From: Marinomonas sp. THO17
GTDB taxonomy: Bacteria > Pseudomonadota > Gammaproteobacteria > Pseudomonadales > Marinomonadaceae
Direction of reading: 5' to 3'
NCBI RefSeq assembly: GCF_040436405.1
Contig: NZ_AP031575.1
Coordinates: 1,554,501-1,618,500, forward strand
DNA length: 64,000 bases
Under the pieces are notes generated by a model. The model saw nothing but the letters and a program-made list of their open reading frames with translations, searched no databases and was not told the DNA's origin. Below are positions 38,775-48,019 of this stretch, piece by piece. The first letter of the stretch is position 1; each line of letters opens with the position of its first letter. Both the position numbers and the translations under genes were made by a program.

Positions 38775-39515
38775 TTAGATCCCAAAACTCGCCGCTAGTG
38801 TCCCCATTATCATAGCCCAACCATCCACCATGACAAACAACATAATTTTAAAAGGTAATGAGATAATAATAGGCGACAACATCATCATACCCATCGCCAT
38901 CAAAACACTGGCCACCACCATGTCAACGATCAAGAAAGGAATAAAGATCATAAAACCTATTTGGAAAGCTGTTTTTAACTCACTGGTCACAAAAGCTGGC
39001 ATCAAAATAGTAAAAGGCAGATTATCAAGCGAGTCGATAGTACCTTCCTGCCCTGCTAACTTAACAAATAAATTGATATCGTCTTCTCGGGTTTGCGCCA
39101 GCATAAAATCACGCATAGGAACAGAGGCTGCTTCTACCGCTTGCACCGAGGTCATTTCATCATTCAGATAAGGCTGCAACGCCACTTGGTTCACCTGATT
39201 CAGGGTCGGTGTCATAATAAACAGTGTCAAAAACAATGCCATCCCAATCATAATTTGATTCGAGGGTGTTTGCTGCAAACCTATCGCCTGCCGCAGAATA
39301 GCCAACACCACCACAATACGGGTGAAGGAAGTCATCATCATTAACGCTGCTGGCAGCAAGGTCAACGCCGTCATGATGAAAAGGATTTGCAAGGAAACAG
39401 AATACTCCTGACTGCCGTCAGGATTGGTCACTAATTTAACCGCTGGTAAGCCAGTTTCTGCCCAAGCCAACACAGGGAGAAACAATAGACAAAGTAAAAA
39501 TACGATACGCTTCAT
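38775..39515 (-). CDS. fliP: Flagellar export protein FliP
   Basis: Major channel subunit of the export gate. The 246-residue protein has a cleavable signal peptide (1-19, ending VLAWA), four further membrane helices, and the family stretches [37 protein letters not shown] and [17 protein letters not shown]. Overlaps fliO by four bases; followed two bases later by fliQ. Confidence 0.96.
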   Translation of the reverse strand: MKRIVFLLCLLFLPVLAWAETGLPAVKLVTNPDGSQEYSVSLQILFIMTALTLLPAALMMMTSFTRIVVVLAILRQAIGLQQTPSNQIMIGMALFLTLFIMTPTLNQVNQVALQPYLNDEMTSVQAVEAASVPMRDFMLAQTREDDINLFVKLAGQEGTIDSLDNLPFTILMPAFVTSELKTAFQIGFMIFIPFLIVDMVVASVLMAMGMMMLSPIIISLPFKIMLFVMVDGWAMIMGTLAASFGI

Positions 39516-39928
39516 TTGTCATCGCCTTGAGACTGACGAACTTGCTCATGCTGCGCTTGTACGAGCTCAGAGTCAAAGGGGCGGCCTCGCTTAGGAAAGC
39601 TCTTGAGATGGGTAATGGTATGACTGGTCACGCCAAGCAATACCTTTTCATTCTCTACTTCAACTAACATTAGCTTCTCTTTTGTTCCCAAAGACTGAAC
39701 ACTCAGAATCTTAATATCCGTCTTACCCAATTTCATTTGCGCCAGCTGAAATCGCTTCAACAACCACAAACTGGCAGGTATAAAAGCAATAATCACCAAC
39801 AAAGATAAAGCAACTTTCCACAAGGAAGCAGTAGCAGACACTTCTTGCATACCAGATGCAAAAAGGCCAGTTGCAAATAAAGATCCACAACTGGCTGATA
39901 TAAATTTATGTATATAAGATGTTTTCAA
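39512..39928 (-). CDS. fliO: Flagellar export assembly protein FliO
   Basis: Scaffold for building the FliP ring. The 138-residue protein has a hydrophobic N-terminal region that may be a signal, a second membrane segment (about 36-57) and a cytoplasmic domain with [21 protein letters not shown] and [12 protein letters not shown], the FliO pattern. It sits between fliN and fliP as expected. Confidence 0.88.
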   Translation of the reverse strand: MKTSYIHKFISASCGSLFATGLFASGMQEVSATASLWKVALSLLVIIAFIPASLWLLKRFQLAQMKLGKTDIKILSVQSLGTKEKLMLVEVENEKVLLGVTSHTITHLKSFPKRGRPFDSELVQAQHEQVRQSQGDDK

Positions 39929-39932
39929 GACA

Positions 39933-40400
39933 CTATTTCAATCTTTTGATTCGCTCGGAAGGACTTACAACATCCGTTAATCGAATACCATACTTGTCGT
40001 TAACGACCACCACTTCTCCATGAGCAATAAGGGTACCATTCACCAAAACGTCCAATGGCTCACCAGCAAATCTATCCAGCTCAACCACAGACCCCTGTGT
40101 TAATTGCATTAGGTTACGAATAGCGATTTCTGTATTTCCTAACTCCATCGACAAGACCACAGGAATATCCATGATCAAATCTAAATCCGAGCCAATTCCG
40201 CCTTCAGGAACGTTCGGTACAGTTAAAGTTTCCAACTTGGCAGGCTGAACGTCCTGCTCATTCATCGCTGCGGCCCATTCATCATCAACCGCGCCTTCGT
40301 CTGAATCATCAGTTTCCCCAGCTTCAGACATTGCCGCTGCCCATTCATCCGCGAGGTTCTCGTCCATTCCTTCTTGATCTGGGGATTGCTCTTCTGCCAT
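39933..40400 (-). CDS. fliN: Flagellar switch protein FliN
   Basis: C-ring subunit that also docks FliH. The 155-residue protein has a 65-residue acidic N-terminal extension and a C-terminal SpoA domain (VVLSMELGNTEIAIRNLMQL, GTLIAHGEVVVVNDKYGIRL). The extension contains a duplicated peptide, DEWAAAMSE at residues 18-26 and DEWAAAMNE at 40-48. It follows fliM by one base. Confidence 0.94.
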   Translation of the reverse strand: MAEEQSPDQEGMDENLADEWAAAMSEAGETDDSDEGAVDDEWAAAMNEQDVQPAKLETLTVPNVPEGGIGSDLDLIMDIPVVLSMELGNTEIAIRNLMQLTQGSVVELDRFAGEPLDVLVNGTLIAHGEVVVVNDKYGIRLTDVVSPSERIKRLK

Positions 40401-40401
40401 G

Positions 40402-41379
40402 TTACTTCGTTACCTTGTTCGGTTTAATATTTTCCGTCACCTGAATCGAATAGCGTTCGTTACTGACACCCAATTTACCTTTAAAACTCGGCACACCATT
40501 GGCTCGTACTGTAACAAACTCAGGCATTTCCACTGGGATAATATCGCCTGCTTTAAATTTTAAAACTTCACCTAGTGTAGCTTTTTTATTTGCCACATTC
40601 ACTGAGAGTTTTACATCTATGTCTTTTACATCTTGTTCAAGAGATTTACCCCAGCGATCGTCTTTTTCATCGACATCACTTTGTACGCCTGCGTCCAATA
40701 ATTCACGCACTGGCTCAATCATGGAGTAAGGTAAAGTAATGTGCAGTTCGCCACCGCCACCATCTAATTCAATATGGAATGTAGACACCACTACCACTTC
40801 ACTAGGGCTAACTATGTTTGCCATGGCTGGGTTCACTTCGGAACTAATGTATTCTAATTCCAATTTTAAAACAGGTGCCCAAGCCTCAGTCAGATCCACA
40901 AACACTTGCTCAAGCATAAGCTGAACAATTCGAATCTCAGTTGGGGTAAACTCACGGCCTTCAATTTTAGCATGACGACCATCACCACCAAAAAAGTTGT
41001 CTACCAGCTTGAATACTAATTTGGCATCAAGAATAAACAACGCAGTACTTCGCAACGGACGAAATTTTACTAAGTTTAAACTGGTTGGAACATACAGGGT
41101 ATGCACATACTCCCCAAATTTCATAACCTGCAATCCGCCTGAAGACACATCGGCAGTGCGTCGGAGCATATTAAATAAACTGATCCGAGTATAACGAGCA
41201 AATCGTTCATTAATCATTTCTAAGGTCGGCATGCGACCTCGAACAATTCGCTCTTGACTGGTTATGTCATAGGAAGCGACACCATTTGCATCGGCGTTAT
41301 CATCGTCGGCTGGCTTCTCATCAGCACCATGTAAGAGTGCATCAATTTCGTCCTGGGATAAAAGATCTTGAGCCGACAT
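40402..41379 (-). CDS. fliM: Flagellar switch protein FliM
   Basis: C-ring protein that receives CheY-P. The 325-residue chain has the N-terminal CheY-P-binding peptide LSQDEIDALLHG (residues 7-18), a middle CheC-like domain (ERFARYTRISLFNMLRRTADV, FFGGDGRHAKIEGREFTPTE) and a C-terminal SpoA domain. Preceded by fliL and followed by fliN. Confidence 0.96.
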   Translation of the reverse strand: MSAQDLLSQDEIDALLHGADEKPADDDNADANGVASYDITSQERIVRGRMPTLEMINERFARYTRISLFNMLRRTADVSSGGLQVMKFGEYVHTLYVPTSLNLVKFRPLRSTALFILDAKLVFKLVDNFFGGDGRHAKIEGREFTPTEIRIVQLMLEQVFVDLTEAWAPVLKLELEYISSEVNPAMANIVSPSEVVVVSTFHIELDGGGGELHITLPYSMIEPVRELLDAGVQSDVDEKDDRWGKSLEQDVKDIDVKLSVNVANKKATLGEVLKFKAGDIIPVEMPEFVTVRANGVPSFKGKLGVSNERYSIQVTENIKPNKVTK

Positions 41380-41384
41380 AATGA

Positions 41385-41894
41385 TTACTGCATCACAAAG
41401 TTAGTAAAAAGAACACCATCAATGCCGCCTTGCCCAGTTTCTTGCTCCAAAATACCATTAATGGCATCCAGGGCTGCGATTTTCAGCATATCTTTCCCCT
41501 CGGTTGTTCTAAGTTCATCAAACGATTGACTAGAAAACAACAATACCAAACTATTACGTATCAAAGGCATATGTTGAGTAACTGCTTCCATTTGTTCTTT
41601 ATTTTTTGATTTAACCGTCATATTTAACTGCACATAACGTTGTCGTCCATTCACCATCATATCTATGGTAAAAGCCGGCTCTAATGCTAGATAAATCGAC
41701 GGTTCTGCTGCTAAAGCCGCCGCTTCAGCCTCTGCGGAATCTGCAGGTGCTTCAGAACCACTAAACAAAAGAAAATACGCCGCTGCACCACCACCCAAAA
41801 GAACGACAACCAAAGCAATGATGATAATAAGTTTCTTCTTGCCACCAGACGCTCCTTCCTCGGAACCAATATCTAAACCATCTTCTTCAGCCAT
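41385..41894 (-). CDS. fliL: Flagellar stator-associated protein FliL
   Basis: Inner-membrane protein around the stator. The 169-residue chain has one membrane helix (about 22-44, LIIIIALVVVLLGGGAAAYFL), an Ala/Glu-rich linker and a periplasmic domain with YLALEPAFTIDMMVNGRQRYVQLNMTV (split family motif). A 167-base spacer separates it from fliK upstream; it holds no clear terminator, so read-through from the fliK promoter is likely. Confidence 0.93.
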   Translation of the reverse strand: MAEEDGLDIGSEEGASGGKKKLIIIIALVVVLLGGGAAAYFLLFSGSEAPADSAEAEAAALAAEPSIYLALEPAFTIDMMVNGRQRYVQLNMTVKSKNKEQMEAVTQHMPLIRNSLVLLFSSQSFDELRTTEGKDMLKIAALDAINGILEQETGQGGIDGVLFTNFVMQ

Positions 41895-42061
41895 ATACTT
41901 AACCTTTGGTGCTTAAAATCTTAACGCTCAACATATTAAAGAAGGCAAACAAGAGTATTGCAAACCCAGTTAAACCATCCTCAAACAACTAACTCTATAT
42001 TCTACAAAGAATAAAGCAGAGCACCATCAATTTCTTTTACTATGTTCAATGACAAAGGCAA

Positions 42062-43981
42062 TTAAGCATAATAATCCACCCCTGTAGGTGATACATAAGA
42101 CATCATAGCGGTCGACATTTCTTCCTCTCCCTGCTCATCTAAGGCCGCATCATTACTAGCAACAAGTGTCGCTTGTCGTGGATCTTTTTGTGCTCCTGAG
42201 GCATCTTGCTGTGATACATCTACTTCCGCACGACTCAAATCCATACCTTGTTGTGCCAACATGTCACGCAAACGTCCCATTTGACCTTCTAAAAGATCTC
42301 GAGCCTGCGACGTAGCTGCGACAAAGTTAATTTGCGTATTCGCATCATTATCTACTGACACCTTAACCGTTAAGCTACCAAGCTCTGGAGGATCCAAACG
42401 AATATGAGCAGTATGCCCACCCTCGCGAGCAATCCATGCCACTTTCTGACCCATTTCAGCAGCCCAGTTAGGGTGACCCGGCGGCACACTCATTGCCATA
42501 TTCATAGCAGCCTGATTTGGTGTCGCTAATTGACTGGCAACACCCGCCGCGCCCATCACGCGCCCAAGCTGCTGTTGATTAAGAGATGAATTAAACATAG
42601 CGACATCGTCAGGAAGAGGGTTTTGCCCAGCCATTTTACTCAACATGGCTTCGTGCTCTTTTTTACGCAATTCAATTGGCTCGTTAGGCATCATATCGAT
42701 CGTTTCAAGATCCACTCCATCTAACATCTCTGTCGCTGCAGAGCCAGTGAGTTCACCATTCAGTTTATTTGCCGTCATAGCAAGTCCAGCGCCAGCAAGA
42801 AGTGCTTGCTTAGCGTTATCTTTGGCCGCTTGATCGGCTAACATCCCCGCCGTCAAACCATCTTGATTGGTCTGCTTTGACGAGCTGGTCATTTGGTCCA
42901 ATACCCATGACAATTGACCATCAACCGCCGCTTCCGCGCTATCAGCAGAAACAGCCATTCCAGCAGAAACTGCAGCCGCAACCGCTGTAGGCTTAACCTG
43001 CTGTTGGATCTCATCTATTTGAGTTGTGGCTTGAACAGTAGCTAACGTAAGCGCAGCCTTTTGTTCTTCTGTTAAGCCAGTTTCACCACTAAGGGATGCA
43101 ATTAATTCAGGAGACAATTCAGTATTAGCGACACCTTCTTTCTCCATCTTCAGTGATAACGCTGATTGTGCTTGCAAAGCAGCAATTTGATCGGCATTTA
43201 AACTTTCTAATTGCTCTTCAGTAAGGGATAAATCTGCTGAAGGCTTACCTATTAGTTGTCCATCTAGCATAACCTGAACAACATTTTCTCGGTGCTGTGA
43301 CACTGATTGAAGTGAACTGTCTCCTGTCACAACATCCACTGCTTGCTGAGCAAGCTGTAATTCATTATTCGCCTGACCTTGCACAACATTCGCCGTTACA
43401 CCAGATGCATTGACACTAGCTTGCTCAATTTCCGTTGACAATAACTGAGACTGAGTCGAATCAACGGCCGCTTGTTTTACTGCGCCGGCAACTTGCGAGG
43501 CATCAATAACGGTTTGCTTAACTTTTTCTTGATTTACATCTGTCGTTTGTTTTGGAGAAGCTTCGCCACTTAACTGCAAGTTTTTGCCGCCATTCTCCCC
43601 ATCCGAACCAAAGGATTCATCATTTTTTACTGCTACCTTGTTACTATCATCAGTCGTCTTCGAGGAAGAAGATAAGGTCTGCTGCCCATCTTTTTTGGCA
43701 TTTTGAGTAGCCAATTCAGAAGAGGCTTTCTGTTGGCCTTCGTTCCGAGATCGACGGGCTTCCATCACAGTATTTTGATCATGAGATGCTGACTTTGTGC
43801 GGGCTTCGCTGATGTTAGATGGTTGGTCATGAGAGTCTTTTTTTGGCGAAAAAGCTTCTTTAGCACGGGAAAAATCATCCGAAAACGCCGTTCCGTTACG
43901 TTCTGGCACGCGATTGATTGGGGCTTTTTTAGCTGTCGACGGAGCCGAAATCGATAATAAGCTGTTAGAATCTGTGCGCAT
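42062..43981 (-). CDS. fliK: Flagellar hook-length control protein FliK
   Basis: Exported ruler that tells FlhB when the hook is complete. The 639-residue protein is mainly low-complexity up to about residue 480. The C-terminal Flg_hook domain (about 500-605) has the diagnostic AHIRLDPPELGSLTVKVSVDND and INFVAATSQARDLLEGQMGRLRDML pattern. An AGGAGG ribosome site and a sigma-54 promoter lie directly upstream. The window also holds a second FliK-like gene at 20902. Confidence 0.92.
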   Translation of the reverse strand: MRTDSNSLLSISAPSTAKKAPINRVPERNGTAFSDDFSRAKEAFSPKKDSHDQPSNISEARTKSASHDQNTVMEARRSRNEGQQKASSELATQNAKKDGQQTLSSSSKTTDDSNKVAVKNDESFGSDGENGGKNLQLSGEASPKQTTDVNQEKVKQTVIDASQVAGAVKQAAVDSTQSQLLSTEIEQASVNASGVTANVVQGQANNELQLAQQAVDVVTGDSSLQSVSQHRENVVQVMLDGQLIGKPSADLSLTEEQLESLNADQIAALQAQSALSLKMEKEGVANTELSPELIASLSGETGLTEEQKAALTLATVQATTQIDEIQQQVKPTAVAAAVSAGMAVSADSAEAAVDGQLSWVLDQMTSSSKQTNQDGLTAGMLADQAAKDNAKQALLAGAGLAMTANKLNGELTGSAATEMLDGVDLETIDMMPNEPIELRKKEHEAMLSKMAGQNPLPDDVAMFNSSLNQQQLGRVMGAAGVASQLATPNQAAMNMAMSVPPGHPNWAAEMGQKVAWIAREGGHTAHIRLDPPELGSLTVKVSVDNDANTQINFVAATSQARDLLEGQMGRLRDMLAQQGMDLSRAEVDVSQQDASGAQKDPRQATLVASNDAALDEQGEEEMSTAMMSYVSPTGVDYYA

Positions 43982-44008
43982 AATGTCCTCCTAAGATATA
44001 GAAGAGTA

Positions 44009-44025
44009 TGCAATAGTGAGGCCAA
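44009..44025 (-). promoter_or_regulatory. Sigma-54 promoter upstream of fliK
   Basis: Minus strand reads TTGGCCTCACTATTGCA: a GG and GC pair ten bases apart, with TTGGC at -24 and TTGCA at -12, a close match to the sigma-54 consensus. Predicted start is near 43998, about 17 bases before the fliK ATG. It probably drives fliK-fliLMNOPQR-flhB under FleR or FleQ. Confidence 0.7.
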
Positions 44026-44084
44026 CTAGAAAAATGCACTGAAAGTCTAGTAAAAATCAAGCTTACAGACGAGGTAGATACAAA

Positions 44085-45791
44085 TTAATCCTGTCCAACT
44101 TGCCAGTGATAATAAGCAGTAACAGCACTTCCTCCCTTAGAAAATTCCAGTTTATGACAAAGCTGATCCAACAAAGCCAAGCCACGATTGTAAAGCAGTT
44201 CACTGTTCGCCATATCAAAATTGATGTGTTGGTAATCAAAACCCGAACCACTGTCTTCAACATATAAGACCAGCACCCTACTATTGCCTTCTGAGGTGAC
44301 TTTCACCGATATTTTGACATACCCTTCTTTAAGATTTGCCAAACTCCTTTCACGTTCTTCGTAATATTGGGAAAAGCCATCACTGGAACTCTTTTTGTCT
44401 GAGTTTAACTTAAGCACGCCATGCTCAAGAGCATTAGAATAAAGCTCTGACAAGATCATAAAAATCTGACTGGAAAAACTGCTTAAACCAGGCACTGTGG
44501 TAATAATCTGTAATACATAAGGCAATGGGTCAGTATTACGAAGGGAGTCGGCATTCAAAACGTATTCAAACGAAAAATCTGCTGGTGCCTCATGATGACT
44601 AATCGGCATATCTCGTTCTGGCGATTCGATACCTATATTGGTGTCAAGACACACACTCAAACAAGAAATATCGTCATGAGGGTTTTCTAATACCCCCTGC
44701 TCCGTAAGCTGCTCTACCAACCAGTCTAAGGCCTTATTCGCCTCAACCTGACCTTGATAAAAAGGATCCAATATCGAATGACAAAACATCACTCCAGATT
44801 TATCTAGCGCTTCGTAAACACCATCGGAAAACACTACTAAACGATCACCTGGAATAAAGGTAATAGGATCGATCTGACACTCAAATTCGTCGGGATGCAA
44901 AATGCCCAAGGGAAGGTTTTTAGAGGGAAAGCGCTGCGGTGCCATAGATTGCTGAGAAAAAAACAGTAAATCTGGCAAACCACCATTCCAAATCTCGATA
45001 CTTTTGTTGTTCACTTTTATATCGACAAAGGCTGCACTGCAAAACATATTGGCAGGTAAGATAGTCTTTAATCTAGTATTAATCTCTGGAATGATCTGCC
45101 GCATTAAGAAACCTTTTTTGGTCCAATCAAAAAAGATATCCGCCAGTGGTAAAGCACCAATCGCTGCTGACAAACCGTGCCCGGTAAAATCACCTAGTAA
45201 TATGTGCATGCCACCGTTGGGCTTATAAGCAGCTAAAATAACATCGCCATTAAAGGTATGCGTACCATAGTGAACGGTTGATATTGCAGGGTCTTTCAAG
45301 CAATTTGAGTGAGTAATATTTTCATATACTACCTTAGCTACATTTTGATCATGTACCAATTGCTCATTATACAATGACATGGCATCGCGCTGTTCTTCGA
45401 GTGTTTTCTGCATTACCAGCAAGCGTACAATGGCATTTAACTTGGCAGTAATAAGAGCAGGATTGTAGGGCTTGGATATAAAATCGGTACCGCCAATTCG
45501 CAGACAATTAGATAAAGCGACTGGATCTGCAACACCGGATAAAAAAATAATGGGAACAAAAACATTACCGGCCGCACGCTGAATTTCAAGGGCCGCTTCC
45601 CAACCATCTTTACGCGGCATTTTAACGTCTAAACAAACTAATTGAATGGTATTTGGATCAAATTTATCGACTGCATCCTGACCATCTTCCGCTGAAATTA
45701 CATTATGACCAAACTGACTCAAGATGGCCTTCAACAAAATTCGGTCAGAAGGATTATCATCAGCAATCAAAATGTTCAGAATCTGTTCCAT
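44085..45791 (-). CDS. HsbR-like receiver-PP2C phosphatase-HATPase protein
   Basis: A 568-residue three-domain switch protein. Residues 1-120 are a receiver (D55 in LVCLDVKMPRKDG, Lys in FISKPYNP). About 190-390 is a SpoIIE/PP2C phosphatase with metal-binding HILLGDFTGHGLSAAIG, DRLVVFSDGVYEA and NPHDDISCLSV. About 420-565 is an anti-sigma-type HATPase with MILSELYSNALEHGVL and VEDSGSGFD. Pseudomonas HsbR has this layout and controls phosphorylation of the STAS protein HsbA, which binds FlgM. The STAS gene immediately upstream supports the match. The ATG at 45791 follows AAGAG; a GTG six bases upstream overlaps the STAS stop. Confidence 0.85.
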   Translation of the reverse strand: MEQILNILIADDNPSDRILLKAILSQFGHNVISAEDGQDAVDKFDPNTIQLVCLDVKMPRKDGWEAALEIQRAAGNVFVPIIFLSGVADPVALSNCLRIGGTDFISKPYNPALITAKLNAIVRLLVMQKTLEEQRDAMSLYNEQLVHDQNVAKVVYENITHSNCLKDPAISTVHYGTHTFNGDVILAAYKPNGGMHILLGDFTGHGLSAAIGALPLADIFFDWTKKGFLMRQIIPEINTRLKTILPANMFCSAAFVDIKVNNKSIEIWNGGLPDLLFFSQQSMAPQRFPSKNLPLGILHPDEFECQIDPITFIPGDRLVVFSDGVYEALDKSGVMFCHSILDPFYQGQVEANKALDWLVEQLTEQGVLENPHDDISCLSVCLDTNIGIESPERDMPISHHEAPADFSFEYVLNADSLRNTDPLPYVLQIITTVPGLSSFSSQIFMILSELYSNALEHGVLKLNSDKKSSSDGFSQYYEERERSLANLKEGYVKISVKVTSEGNSRVLVLYVEDSGSGFDYQHINFDMANSELLYNRGLALLDQLCHKLEFSKGGSAVTAYYHWQVGQD

Positions 45792-45796
45792 AGACA

Positions 45797-46099
45797 CTAC
45801 TCTTGGATATCAAATAACCTATGGAAATTTGCTATTTTCAAGATATCTAATACTGCACCATTAGGCTTCTTCAAAATAACACTCGCTTTTTCACCACCAG
45901 CATGATCTCTTAACAATAACAACATACCCAATGCCGAACTGTCTAAATAGCTGACATTACTAAAATCAATCTCGTAGGCGCTCGCTTTCTTGACTGAAAC
46001 AAAGGCTTCTTTAAACGACTTATGACAGCTGTAATCAAAACGTCCATTAATAACAATCGTTAGACATTTTGTTTTATCATTAAAAGAGCTTTCAACCAC
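45797..46099 (-). CDS. STAS-domain anti-sigma antagonist (HsbA-like)
   Basis: A 100-residue single STAS domain: LTIVINGRFDYSCHKSFKEAF, then IDFSNVSYLDSSALGMLLLLRDHAG, with the phosphorylatable Ser after Asp in the DSS motif, and VILKKPNGAVLDILKIANFHRLF. Expected to be phosphorylated by the HATPase and dephosphorylated by the PP2C domain of its neighbour, and to bind an anti-sigma factor such as FlgM when unphosphorylated. The GTG start at 46099 has GAGG six bases before it; an upstream TTG is weaker. Confidence 0.85.
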   Translation of the reverse strand: MVESSFNDKTKCLTIVINGRFDYSCHKSFKEAFVSVKKASAYEIDFSNVSYLDSSALGMLLLLRDHAGGEKASVILKKPNGAVLDILKIANFHRLFDIQE

Positions 46100-46129
46100 T
46101 GAACACCTCGCAAGTAACAATGGGAAGCA

Positions 46130-48010
46130 CTACCACTCCTCCCATTCTTCATACAAATCTCCATCTGTCGGCACCCCATCCTTTTCTACTTGCTCGCCAG
46201 ATGATTCTTCTGTTGTTATCAACTCAATTCGCTTTACAATGTAGTCAACTGTTTCTCTCACTCTCATTAACCTAGCGTTTCCAACACTACGATCTGATTC
46301 CAACAAGGATAAGGTAGTACTTATCATACTCGCCATTTCCTGTATTTGACCTTGGACCTCATTAATATCATGGTCTAGATCAACTGCAAAACGATGGCGA
46401 ACCGCATCATTTTGCCCTTCAGCAGCTGATAAGCTCGACAACACCCCAGCTCTCACTTCGTTTAAACATCGACTGACGTTCTCAAGCAACAAAGCATTTG
46501 AAGATAAATCTTTTTCCACTAGAGACAGACGCTGAACAACCATCTCATACCCTAATAGAAGGGAATCTTGAATTTGATCCGATAAATTCCTTACATCTCG
46601 TACACTTAATTCAGACAAAGAGGTAGAAACAACAGGCAAAGTTTCCTGAGTCTCAGAAACATTGTGGTCTGTTTTTACGTCAAATAGGGATGCTATTTGT
46701 TGTAGTTTGGTAATCTTTTCAACATTATCTGTATGTATCGCGAAACTATTACTTGCGCTCAGAACCTCCTGTACTCTGACCCTTATTGCTTCTAATGCAA
46801 CCGCAAAAGACGCATAAGGAGACGCCTCTCTTACCATACGAATGGGCGCATCCCAGACATCTTTAGAGAGCAATTTTAAACTGTTATACAAAACATCAAA
46901 TTCAGCACTTTCCGATTTATGCTGAATCAAAATCAAATAGCGCATACTCGATTCATCTTCATCTGCGGTAAAGCGCTCCACTGTTAAAGCATAAACCCCA
47001 TCAGCTAAGACCAGCTTCAACTCGCCCTCACTTAATAAGATGGTCTCTGCGACCTGCTCACCTATGGGCGAATCTAAACCTGGATCGATACCAAACAGAG
47101 ATTCAAAAGTAGCGGTATTTCTCTGCCACAAAATGTCGGCGCCTCGAGTAAGCCAAATGATGTCTCTCTCTTCATTTACCACAAAAAATGGTAGTTCAAC
47201 TGCCGACAAAGCAGAGTCAATCAAGGTTAAACGCCCCAACTGATGTCGAATATCCATATCTCGAGATGATAATTCATGATCGATTAAGTGACTTAAATCC
47301 GTTAATTCATCGACCATCTTACGATCTGGAAGCACAGATGCATGACCATGCTTTCTGTGATCAATCACATGATGTATGGTCGCAAAACCAGTGGTTAATT
47401 GACGACTAAAGCGCGATGCCAACAGAATAACGATGAAAGCAACAGCAATAAACAATGCCACAGGTGCCCATACCATTCGCCCGACGAAAAGCTGACGTTG
47501 ATAATCTAATGCCACACCAAGTTGCAATAGCTGTTCATCCAGCACCTCAAGTTGTTCAAACTCTAGATAAGCCTGCACTCTTTCTTGAGCAGACAAAGGG
47601 TAAGTATCTATTTCACGATTAAAAAAGACATTGAGTAAATTAATTGCGCCAGATAAATCGGTATCTTGAACTTCAGGGAAAGCATCCAATCTATCTACAA
47701 TTAATTGATACTCACTAATGAGTAATTGTTGATAATAACTGGCTGAATTAGTTTGTAATCCAGGTTGAATACTATTTAAATTATCAATAAGAAGCCATTC
47801 CAGCCAGTTTTCTTCTGCACTATGAACCAGCGTCTGCAACTCAGACAATTTTTCTTGCTGCGAGTTTTGTTGTAGTAATTTGCTGTTTACTAGGTAATAA
47901 AGACCAGCAAACGCCAATAACAGAAAAAACAACAAAATAACGACTGTTTTCTGCAAACCGTTAATTAACTCTTTTCGCGGAGCACCAAAAGGTGAATGCA
48001 ATTTATTCAT
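46130..48010 (-). CDS. Two-membrane-segment receptor-like protein, divergent, unknown function
   Basis: A 626-residue protein laid out like a chemoreceptor: TM1 (about 22-42), a periplasmic helical domain (43-175, YYQQLLISEYQLIVDRLD), TM2 (about 178-199), a HAMP-like stretch (200-250), a PAS-like part (about 265-375; SALSAVELPFFVVNEERDIIWL) and long coiled-coil helices to 600. The receptor hairpin-tip consensus (NLLALNAAIEAARAGE type) is not recognisable. The chain ends in YEEWEEW, which fits the aromatic-x-x-aromatic pattern of CheR/CheB tether pentapeptides. I infer a degenerate sensor feeding the module it sits in. Confidence 0.5.
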   Translation of the reverse strand: MNKLHSPFGAPRKELINGLQKTVVILLFFLLLAFAGLYYLVNSKLLQQNSQQEKLSELQTLVHSAEENWLEWLLIDNLNSIQPGLQTNSASYYQQLLISEYQLIVDRLDAFPEVQDTDLSGAINLLNVFFNREIDTYPLSAQERVQAYLEFEQLEVLDEQLLQLGVALDYQRQLFVGRMVWAPVALFIAVAFIVILLASRFSRQLTTGFATIHHVIDHRKHGHASVLPDRKMVDELTDLSHLIDHELSSRDMDIRHQLGRLTLIDSALSAVELPFFVVNEERDIIWLTRGADILWQRNTATFESLFGIDPGLDSPIGEQVAETILLSEGELKLVLADGVYALTVERFTADEDESSMRYLILIQHKSESAEFDVLYNSLKLLSKDVWDAPIRMVREASPYASFAVALEAIRVRVQEVLSASNSFAIHTDNVEKITKLQQIASLFDVKTDHNVSETQETLPVVSTSLSELSVRDVRNLSDQIQDSLLLGYEMVVQRLSLVEKDLSSNALLLENVSRCLNEVRAGVLSSLSAAEGQNDAVRHRFAVDLDHDINEVQGQIQEMASMISTTLSLLESDRSVGNARLMRVRETVDYIVKRIELITTEESSGEQVEKDGVPTDGDLYEEWEEW

Positions 48011-48019
48011 AGTAAATAA

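Noticed and set aside
41895..42061. Sigma-54 promoter or terminator between fliK and fliL
   Set aside because: No GG-N10-GC pair and no stable hairpin were found in these 167 bases.
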